Origin: Candidatus Bathyarchaeota archaeon
GTDB lineage: Archaea > Thermoproteota > Bathyarchaeia > Bathyarchaeales > Bathyarchaeaceae
Reading direction: 5' to 3'
DNA: 5,371 nucleotides
Assembly: GCA_020346825.1 (NCBI GenBank)
Contig: CP070791.1
Coordinates: forward strand, 888,093-893,463
This document shows, piece after piece, positions 1-5,371 of the stretch; position 1 is the stretch's first letter, and every line of letters begins with the position of its first letter. The notes under the pieces are model-generated. The model had not been told where the DNA came from. It worked only from the letters and a program-made list of their open reading frames with translations, and searched no databases. A program made the position numbers and the translations under genes.

Positions 1-1
1 G

Positions 2-1510
2 CGAACAAAACGTCCCGTGAGTTTGAGGTACACAAGGGAAGAGGTGTTTGTTTCCTCAAGGACTCGACATCCGATGGTTATGTGGGCTAAGACTGGGGTT
101 AAGAAGGACGGGGGGATTTCAGCAATTAGACTTAAGGTACTGAGCAATACTGGACCATATGGCGCCCATGCGATGACAGTCATGAGCAACGCATGCGCCA
201 AAACTCTTCCCCTTTTTCGTTGTGAGAACATCAATTTCATAGGAGATACAGTTTACACAAATCTCCCGAAAGCCGGTGCTTATCGTGGCTACGGAGTGAC
301 GCAAGGAATTTTCGCGATGGCGGTGATGATGGATGAAATGGCTGGAACTATTGGAATGGACCCAGTAGAGTTCTGGAAAAATAACACGATCAAAGAAGGT
401 GAAACCTCCCCAATTTTCAAAGCTCTGAGCGAGACAGGAAGTGGAGTTGATATGGTAGTAGAGAGTTGCTCGCTACCTGAGTGTATAGACGAGGGAGCCA
501 AAGCTTTTGGCTGGAGTGAGAAGCGTGCGCGATTCAGGAATCAGCGTGAAGGTGGAGTAAGGCATGGCATTGGCATGTGTTGCATAATGCAGGGTGGTAC
601 AGTTCCGTTGGCTGACATGGCGTCTGCTTCTGCGAAGATGAATGAAGACGGATCGTTCAACCTACTAATTGGTGCGGCGGATCTAGGAACAGGGGCCGAT
701 ACTGTTTTGTCGCAGATTTTCGCTGAGAACCTTGGCATAACAGTAGAGGACGTCATCGTTTACGCTTCTGACACAGACGTCACGCCATTCGATAAGGGGG
801 CATATGCCTCGGGCACAACATACCTGTCAGGATCCGCAGTCCTGAAAACAGCCAATAAAATAAGGGAGCAGATTCTGGACGAAGCGTCGGCCATACTCAA
901 GGAGCCGAAAGAGAATTTGCTGATTGAAGAAAAAGCCGTTGTATCAAGTGAGACTGGCAATAAGGTGGAGTTCACTCAGATCGCAAAGAGAGCATTATAC
1001 ACTAATACGCGCCGGGCGCGTAACCTATTCCAGATAGCAGCAACAGCCTCAGAGTATAGCCGCTTGCCACCGCAGAGTTTTGCAGCACACTTCGCGGAGG
1101 TTGCGGTAGACACTGAGACTGGACAGGTCAAAGTGTTAAGTTATGTTGCAGCCGTAGACTGTGGCACGGTAATTAATCCTAGACTTGCTGAGGGACAAGT
1201 CCACGGCGCCATCATAAATGGCATAGGCTACGCGCTTACAGAAAAACTCGTTTTTGACGACAAGGGGCGCGTTAGGAATCCTTCCTTCAGAGACTATAAA
1301 ATACTCTCTTCACTAGATATTCCCGAGATTACAACAATAATGGTTCCAAGTTACGAACCAACAGGTCCATACGGCGCAAAAACTTTGGGCGAAATCAATA
1401 TCAACGGTCCTCTCCCAGCGATATCAAACGCCATCAAGAACGCATTAGGAATCAGACTTTGTGAAACGCCTTTCACTCCTGAGCAAGTTCTGAAAGCTCT
1501 CCGAGAATAG
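2..1510 (+). CDS. Xanthine dehydrogenase-family molybdopterin-binding (large) subunit, 5'-truncated
   Basis: This is the C-terminal part of a molybdenum hydroxylase large subunit, which inserts a water-derived oxygen into an aromatic heterocycle or aldehyde at a Mo-molybdopterin centre. The frame is open to the first base of the window. The residues before the GTG at 17 (RTKRP) join it to give the family motif RPVSLRYTREE, so that GTG is an internal valine and the true start lies upstream. Numbering from that GTG, visible motifs are RHPM (17-20), GAYRGYG (87-93), DLGTGADT (222-229), GAYASGTTYLSG (261-272), DCGTVINP (381-388), EGQVHGAIINGIGYALTE (392-409) and GAKTLGEI (453-460). E459 aligns with the catalytic glutamate of the family GxGE motif. 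Full members have roughly 750-800 residues, so about 250 are missing, including the first cofactor-binding motif. The FAD and 2Fe-2S subunits are not in view and may lie upstream. The family is clear. The substrate (purine, nicotinate, hydroxybenzoyl-CoA or other) is not. Confidence 0.95.
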   Translation, partial: RTKRPVSLRYTREEVFVSSRTRHPMVMWAKTGVKKDGGISAIRLKVLSNTGPYGAHAMTVMSNACAKTLPLFRCENINFIGDTVYTNLPKAGAYRGYGVTQGIFAMAVMMDEMAGTIGMDPVEFWKNNTIKEGETSPIFKALSETGSGVDMVVESCSLPECIDEGAKAFGWSEKRARFRNQREGGVRHGIGMCCIMQGGTVPLADMASASAKMNEDGSFNLLIGAADLGTGADTVLSQIFAENLGITVEDVIVYASDTDVTPFDKGAYASGTTYLSGSAVLKTANKIREQILDEASAILKEPKENLLIEEKAVVSSETGNKVEFTQIAKRALYTNTRRARNLFQIAATASEYSRLPPQSFAAHFAEVAVDTETGQVKVLSYVAAVDCGTVINPRLAEGQVHGAIINGIGYALTEKLVFDDKGRVRNPSFRDYKILSSLDIPEITTIMVPSYEPTGPYGAKTLGEININGPLPAISNAIKNALGIRLCETPFTPEQVLKALRE

Positions 1511-1593
1511 ATGATCGCTAAGAAAAGTGGTATGTAGAAAATGTTGAATTGCTATACTGACTTCACGCTTTTGATACGCAGTCAATTGGATTG

Positions 1594-1655
1594 AGCAGTG
1601 ATTCTGCCAAGATCTGGAAGGAAATCTTAAATGCGCATTAATCCAGAACACTGCT
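1594..1655. repeat. Imperfect inverted repeat upstream of the UbiD gene
   Basis: The left arm AGCAGTGATTCTG (1594-1606) is the reverse complement of the right arm CAGAACACTGCT (1644-1655) apart from one extra A. This gives 7 plus 5 base pairs around a single bulge. Inside it a smaller pair, AAGAT (1609-1613) and ATCTT (1624-1628), could stack as a nested stem. The element sits in the 179-base gap between the hydroxylase and decarboxylase genes. It could be a regulator-binding palindrome, a leader hairpin or a 3'-end structure of the upstream transcript. No T-run follows it, which argues against a classical intrinsic terminator. The pairing is directly visible; the function is inferred. Confidence 0.45.
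1619..1633 (+). promoter_or_regulatory. Possible archaeal BRE/TATA promoter for the UbiD-amidohydrolase pair
   Basis: A purine-rich stretch (AGGAAAT) runs directly into CTTAAATG, which resembles an archaeal BRE followed by a weak TATA box. A start site about 25 bases further on would fall near 1655, leaving a leader of about 35 bases before the TTG start at 1690. It lies between the arms of the inverted repeat at 1594-1655. The match is short and A/T-rich and the host is not proven archaeal, so this is only a candidate. Confidence 0.3.
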
Positions 1656-1689
1656 GTAACATGCCTTTACAATCTAGAAGGGATTTGGT

Positions 1690-3063
1690 TTGCCTTTTGA
1701 AGATCTACGTAGTTTCTTAGCATTCCTTGAAAAAAATGGCGAGCTTCTCAAAATAGAGAGAGAAATAAAAGTCAAATATGAGATAGCGGCTGGAATCAGA
1801 AAAATATCTAATACACAAGGCCCTGCCCTCTTCTTCGAGAAAGTCAAAGGCTACGATACTCCAGTCGTTGGAGGAGTCTTTGCGACGCGAAGAAGGGCTT
1901 TATTAGGGCTTGAGATGAAAGAAGAAACCGTATTCGACGAGTTTCTTAGAAGAATAAAGAGGCCAATCAAGCCTAAATCTGTTGATGACGGTCCATGCAA
2001 AGAAGTAATACTTGAAGGTAACGAAGTTGACTTGCTGAAGTTTCCGATACCCATTTATAGCGAAGGAGATGCCGGGCCCTACATTACGGTTGGAGTACAG
2101 GTAAGCAAGGATCCTGAAACGGGAAGCAAAAACGCGGGCATATACCGGATGCAGGTAAAGGGGAAAAACAAGTTAGGTATTATGGCACACCAATTCCAAG
2201 ATATTAGCATACAGTTTTCTAAGGCTGAAAAAAGAAACGAGCCATTAGAAGTAGCCACTGCCATAGGGTTGGACCCGGTTATACCCTTAGCCTCGCAGGT
2301 CAAGGTCCCTTATGGAGTGGATGAGCTTGGGGTCGCAGGAGGACTAAGGGAGAAGGCTGTGGAAGTTGTCAAATGCGAAACAGTAGATCTTGAAGTACCA
2401 GCAACAGCTGAGATGATAATAGAAGGAAAAATCTTGCCTAATATACGAGAACACGAAGCCCCATTTGGTGAGTTCACGGGTTACATGGGTGACCAAGAAA
2501 ACAATCCCGTCGTCGAGGTAACGGCTATCACACACCGTGAAGATCCGATCCACCAAGCATGTCTAACTGGAACTCCAACAACCGAAAACCACATTCTAAA
2601 AGAGATACCATATGAAGTTACACTTTATGATGATCTTAAAGGAATCTTTCCTGAAGTAAAGTCCGTCAATTTCTCCCCTGCCGGAGGTTGTCAGCTTCTT
2701 GCTATTGTTTCCCTGAAACAGCGATACAAAGGAGAAGCCAAGAATCTGATCCTGACAAGTTTGGGTCATAAGATACGACCGAAATTTGTGATTGTCGTTG
2801 ACGATGATATTGACGTTTTTGATCACGTTCAAGTATTGTGGGCGATTGTAACACGTTCCCAACCAGTAGACGACATAATAATCCTTCAGGGTGTTGCTGG
2901 AGGTCCTCTCGATCCGTCAACCTTGGAAAACGATGTAACTTCGGTAATGGGCATCGACGCAACCCGCCCTTTTGGTGAGCCTTTTGCTTCTGTCGTGGAT
3001 ATTCCTGGAACGGAGGGATTTCAGCTTCCTCACACAAAAGGAACGAAAGAGTCTGGCAAATAG
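1690..3063 (+). CDS. UbiD-family prenylated-FMN-dependent decarboxylase
   Basis: This 457-residue protein is a full-length UbiD-family enzyme. The family catalyses reversible non-oxidative decarboxylation of aromatic, heteroaromatic or unsaturated acids using prenylated FMN, Mn2+ and K+. The N-terminus (DLRSFLAFLEKNGELLKIE, 5-23) is typical. N148 and R153 in NAGIYR, H167 and E241 (EMIIEG) fit the cofactor/metal set. R153 with E256 and E261 in EAPFGE matches the Arg-Glu-Glu catalytic triad of characterised members such as Fdc1. Later family signatures are GTPTTEN (294-300), VVDDDIDVFD (369-378), VLWAIVTRSQP (382-392) and LDPS (407-410). The start is TTG, supported by AAGGG at 1678-1682 seven bases upstream and by agreement with the usual N-terminus. 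The amidohydrolase gene follows after 21 bases. No UbiX-type prenyltransferase, needed to make the cofactor, is in the window. All catalytic residues appear intact. The substrate is unknown, and the gene should not be equated with ubiquinone biosynthesis. Confidence 0.95.
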   Translation: MPFEDLRSFLAFLEKNGELLKIEREIKVKYEIAAGIRKISNTQGPALFFEKVKGYDTPVVGGVFATRRRALLGLEMKEETVFDEFLRRIKRPIKPKSVDDGPCKEVILEGNEVDLLKFPIPIYSEGDAGPYITVGVQVSKDPETGSKNAGIYRMQVKGKNKLGIMAHQFQDISIQFSKAEKRNEPLEVATAIGLDPVIPLASQVKVPYGVDELGVAGGLREKAVEVVKCETVDLEVPATAEMIIEGKILPNIREHEAPFGEFTGYMGDQENNPVVEVTAITHREDPIHQACLTGTPTTENHILKEIPYEVTLYDDLKGIFPEVKSVNFSPAGGCQLLAIVSLKQRYKGEAKNLILTSLGHKIRPKFVIVVDDDIDVFDHVQVLWAIVTRSQPVDDIIILQGVAGGPLDPSTLENDVTSVMGIDATRPFGEPFASVVDIPGTEGFQLPHTKGTKESGK

Positions 3064-3084
3064 TGTAGAGCACAAATTCGGTGA

Positions 3085-4413
3085 GTGGGAAAGATTTCAG
3101 AAATAATTGTCATTAAAAACGGAATAATAGTTACCATGGATAAAGAATTGAATTGGTTTAGAGATGGGGCAGTGGTTGTTCAAAATAACAAGATTCTGGA
3201 TGTCGACAAAACCCGGAAAATCTTGAAAAAGTACAAGGGCGATATTATAATTGACGCAAAAAATAAAGCAGTTATGCCTGGTCTGATAAACACCCACATG
3301 CACTCTGGCCTCTTACGAGGTACGGGAGATGATCTGCCATTATACGAGTGGTTGAGTAAGTACGTCCATCCTGCACACAAAGTGTTGAAACCAGCTGAGG
3401 TTTATGCCGCGTCGATGCTTAGTTATTCTGAAGCAATAAAGTGCGGTACAACATGCGTTCTGGATATGCATAGATTCATGGATAGATCAGCAGACGCGGC
3501 GGGAAAATTAGGAATAAGGGCGGTTCTTGCTCCTTATGTTTCTGATCAACTAGATTATCTTGAAAACTTTGAAGATAATAAGAGATTAATGAGGGAAAAA
3601 CATAGGTCATTTGAGGATCGCATCCACGTTTGGTGTGGGCTCCATAGTTTTAGAGATTGTAGCCCAGAATTGTTGATCGAAGCTAGAGAGTACGCAAGGA
3701 AATACAAAGTTGGATTACATACACATTCCAATGAATCGATCGACGACGTAGAACTAGCTAAGAAAATGTATGGCAAAAGACCGTTGGAGCATCTTTTTGA
3801 TTATGGCATCGTTGGACCGAATGTAGTCCTAGCGCATTGTGTCTGGTTATCAAACACTGAAATTGAAATAATCAGGAAGACAAATACCCGTGTAGCCCAT
3901 TGTCCTGTTGCGAATATGAAACTCGCGGACGGTATTGCAGCAATTCCCAAACTTTTGAAAAAACAGATAAAAGTCGGGTTGGGGAGCGATGGGACGGTGG
4001 AGAGCAATAGTTTTGATTTGTTCCAGGTCATGAAATTCGCGACGCTATTGGGCAGAGTCCATGAACTCGGAACAAATGCGATGTCGGCAGATGTGACATT
4101 AAAGATGGCTACAGTGAATGGAGCCGAAGTTCTTGGATTGAATAATGAAGTAGGGTCTATTGAGGTTGGAAAGAAGGCAGACATCATATTAGTGAATTTA
4201 CGGAGACTGCATCTGACCCCAATCTTATATGGAGACTACTTTAACGTAATTTCACATTTAGTATACGCAACTAAAGGAAGCGACGTTGACACGGTTATTG
4301 TCGACGGAAAAATTGTAATGGAAAATCGCATTATTAAAAGAGTAGATGAAAACAAAGTGATTGAAAAAGCACAAGAAAACGCAATAGAATTACTACGTCG
4401 CATAAGCACATAA
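3085..4413 (+). CDS. Metal-dependent amidohydrolase (chlorohydrolase/MtaD/guanine deaminase-like)
   Basis: This complete 442-residue cytosolic enzyme belongs to the amidohydrolase superfamily, in the branch containing MTA/SAH deaminase, guanine deaminase, SsnA and the AtzA/TrzN chlorohydrolases. It has the small beta domain at both ends (IVIKNGIIVTMD, 8-19; VGKKADIILVN, 361-371) around a TIM barrel. Metal and catalytic residues are present: H71 and H73 in the HxH of GLINTHMHSG, H214 and E217 in HSNE, H251 in LAHCVWLS, and D302 in GLGSDG. VAHCPVANMKLADGI (270-284) is a signature of this branch. The expected GTDGAASNN-like segment reads GSDGTVESNS (300-309), so substrate contacts may differ. 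Hydrolytic deamination or dechlorination of an N-heterocycle is the family norm; the exact reaction is unassigned. The start is GTG, because an in-frame TGA lies immediately upstream and the family N-terminus follows. No well-spaced ribosome binding site is seen. It is probably co-transcribed with the UbiD gene. Confidence 0.93.
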   Translation: MGKISEIIVIKNGIIVTMDKELNWFRDGAVVVQNNKILDVDKTRKILKKYKGDIIIDAKNKAVMPGLINTHMHSGLLRGTGDDLPLYEWLSKYVHPAHKVLKPAEVYAASMLSYSEAIKCGTTCVLDMHRFMDRSADAAGKLGIRAVLAPYVSDQLDYLENFEDNKRLMREKHRSFEDRIHVWCGLHSFRDCSPELLIEAREYARKYKVGLHTHSNESIDDVELAKKMYGKRPLEHLFDYGIVGPNVVLAHCVWLSNTEIEIIRKTNTRVAHCPVANMKLADGIAAIPKLLKKQIKVGLGSDGTVESNSFDLFQVMKFATLLGRVHELGTNAMSADVTLKMATVNGAEVLGLNNEVGSIEVGKKADIILVNLRRLHLTPILYGDYFNVISHLVYATKGSDVDTVIVDGKIVMENRIIKRVDENKVIEKAQENAIELLRRIST

Positions 4414-4439
4414 CAAGAAATTGTTTATTCCTTAATGTC

Positions 4440-4454
4440 AAATAGCCTTATATT
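4440..4454 (+). promoter_or_regulatory. Possible archaeal TATA-type promoter for the binding-protein gene
   Basis: In the 84-base gap after the amidohydrolase, AAATAG is followed by CTTATATT (4447-4454), close to an archaeal TATA box. Transcription would start around 4475-4480, shortly before the AGGAGG ribosome binding site. This implies the transporter genes form their own unit, although read-through from upstream is possible. It is supported by sequence resemblance and spacing only, in a generally T-rich region. Confidence 0.4.
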
Positions 4455-4488
4455 CTCACATTCTTATCTATTTTTTCGACAATATAAC

Positions 4489-4494
4489 AGGAGG
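4489..4494 (+). promoter_or_regulatory. Strong ribosome binding site with two possible starts
   Basis: A full AGGAGG lies three bases before the ATG at 4498 and nine bases before an in-frame TTG at 4504. The ATG is the better codon but is unusually close; the TTG has normal spacing. The choice changes the protein by only two residues. It is the best ribosome binding site in the window. Confidence 0.75.
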
Positions 4495-4497
4495 AAA

Positions 4498-5371
4498 ATG
4501 AACTTGAGTAAAGCATCAAAGGGCTTATGGGCAGCATGGATAATCATTCTCGTAGCCGTCGCTGGAGGATCTTTCTATCTCGGCAGATACACGGCTCCAC
4601 AAGTGCAAAAACTGGAATCGATAACATTCGTATTGAACTGGGCAATCAGCGGTGAGCAAGCAGGGATCGTTGTTGCAGTGGACGAAGGATTTTACGCCGA
4701 CGAAGGATTGGCTGTAACTATCCTAAGGGGTTTTGGATCCACGGATACCTCAAAACGCGTATTCGCTGGTGAGGGCGAGTTCGGATTCGTAGACACTGTC
4801 GCTATGATCAAAGCAAGAGCGGAGGGAATAAAACTTAAACAGATAGGAATGGGGTACCATCTATCACCAGTGGGACTCTTTGGACTTCCTGGCGTAGGAC
4901 CAACAACAGTAGATGAAATTCGGGGGAAGACGATAGGCTGCACGTCCGGCAGCACCGACACGATTCAGTTTGAAATCGTATGTGCATTGAACAACATTGA
5001 TGTTGATACGGAAGTGGATAGGATTTGGCTAGCTCCTCCGGCGAAAGTTCCAGCGGTTCTATCTGATGAAGTAGATGGAGTATCGGGCTATGATACCGGC
5101 GAGGGAGCACAAATAGCATTCGGCGCAGATATTGCATGGGCAGACGTTACGAAACTCATGTATCGAGATTGTGGTGTCGACACGTACGGCAATGGCTTAG
5201 TAGCCACAGAGAGCTACATAGAAGACAACCCTGATGTTGTTGAGAGATTTGTTAGGGCGACAATGAAGGGTTGGACCTACGCTATAGAGAATCCGGAGGA
5301 AGCAGTAGACATTGTAGTCAAGATGTTTCCTGAACTTGAGGAAGAATCCGTGGCGCTCGAATGGGACATAA
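4498..5371 (+). CDS. NMT1/THI5/SsuA-like ABC transporter substrate-binding protein, 3'-truncated
   Basis: The frame stays open for 291 codons to the window end. It encodes an extracytoplasmic solute-binding protein of an ABC importer, of the type that binds pyrimidine thiamine precursors, riboflavin, alkanesulfonates, nitrate and similar small molecules. A hydrophobic segment at about residues 10-28 (numbered from the ATG at 4498) is a signal peptide or membrane anchor. There is no lipobox cysteine, so anchoring would be by the helix rather than a lipid. The binding domain starts at about 41 with ITFVLNWAISGEQAGIVVA (42-60), then GFYADEGLAVTI (64-75), the DTVAMIKARAEG segment (99-110) and EIRGKTIGC (140-148), all in the family's order. 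Lobe two follows, with IEDNPDVVERFVRA (241-254). Usual length is about 330-360 residues, so perhaps 40-70 are missing. Permease and ATPase genes are expected downstream. The ligand is unknown; the neighbouring genes suggest a compound processed by the hydroxylase, amidohydrolase and decarboxylase. Confidence 0.92.
   Translation, partial: MNLSKASKGLWAAWIIILVAVAGGSFYLGRYTAPQVQKLESITFVLNWAISGEQAGIVVAVDEGFYADEGLAVTILRGFGSTDTSKRVFAGEGEFGFVDTVAMIKARAEGIKLKQIGMGYHLSPVGLFGLPGVGPTTVDEIRGKTIGCTSGSTDTIQFEIVCALNNIDVDTEVDRIWLAPPAKVPAVLSDEVDGVSGYDTGEGAQIAFGADIAWADVTKLMYRDCGVDTYGNGLVATESYIEDNPDVVERFVRATMKGWTYAIENPEEAVDIVVKMFPELEEESVALEWDI

Noticed and set aside
1445..1651. 68-codon minus-strand open frame spanning the hydroxylase end and the gap
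   Set aside because: Part of it is antisense to the conserved hydroxylase C-terminus, and no domain or ribosome binding site supports it.
1511..1689. Short plus-strand frames in the gap, for example at 1511, 1541 and 1631
   Set aside because: They encode fewer than 30 residues, have no clear ribosome binding sites and show no recognisable peptide, so the gap is better read as regulatory.
2702..3073. 123-codon open frame on the minus strand inside the UbiD gene
   Set aside because: It lies opposite strongly conserved UbiD coding sequence, has no recognisable domain, and its composition reflects the antisense of the real gene.
3801..4187. 128-codon minus-strand open frame inside the amidohydrolase
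   Set aside because: It is an antisense shadow of the conserved barrel motifs around H251 and D302, with no family resemblance of its own.
4465..4476. T-rich run ending in six T's as a terminator for the amidohydrolase unit
   Set aside because: Archaeal oligo-T termination is possible, but there is no preceding hairpin, and the run falls between the candidate TATA box and the AGGAGG, so it may simply be promoter/leader sequence.
4692..5137. Two overlapping minus-strand open frames opposite the binding protein
   Set aside because: The plus strand carries an unbroken, family-consistent frame through this region. The minus frames have no recognisable motifs.

Overview
The window holds four plus-strand protein genes, two of them cut by the window edges, and no RNA gene, mobile element or CRISPR array that I can see. 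In order: the C-terminal two thirds of a xanthine dehydrogenase-family molybdenum hydroxylase large subunit (2-1510), a complete UbiD-family prenylated-FMN decarboxylase (1690-3063), a complete metal-dependent amidohydrolase of the chlorohydrolase/MtaD/guanine deaminase type (3085-4413), and the first 291 codons of an NMT1/THI5/SsuA-like ABC transporter substrate-binding protein (4498 to the end). The last gene runs off the window without a stop.

The host is probably an archaeon, though this is an inference of moderate confidence. TTG and GTG are used as starts. AGA/AGG make up about half of the Arg codons in the first two genes and about two thirds (15 of 23) in the third. The binding protein has a hydrophobic N-terminal segment without a lipobox cysteine. 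The gaps before the second and fourth genes contain A/T-rich elements resembling archaeal BRE/TATA boxes. No rRNA, tRNA or phylogenetic marker is present, so an A+T-leaning bacterium is not excluded.

The layout suggests at least two transcription units. The hydroxylase gene ends 179 bases before the decarboxylase. That gap holds an imperfect inverted repeat surrounding a possible promoter. The decarboxylase and amidohydrolase are 21 bases apart and are almost certainly co-transcribed. An 84-base T-rich gap with a possible TATA box and a strong AGGAGG ribosome binding site separates them from the transporter gene, whose permease and ATPase would be expected downstream.

Together the genes look like a catabolic or salvage locus for a small ring compound: uptake by an ABC importer, hydroxylation by a Mo enzyme, hydrolytic deamination or ring opening by an amidohydrolase, and non-oxidative decarboxylation by a UbiD enzyme. 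The substrate cannot be read from the sequence. An N-heterocycle such as a purine, pyrimidine or nicotinate-like compound fits the enzyme set best. This combination is the most interesting aspect of an otherwise conventional window.
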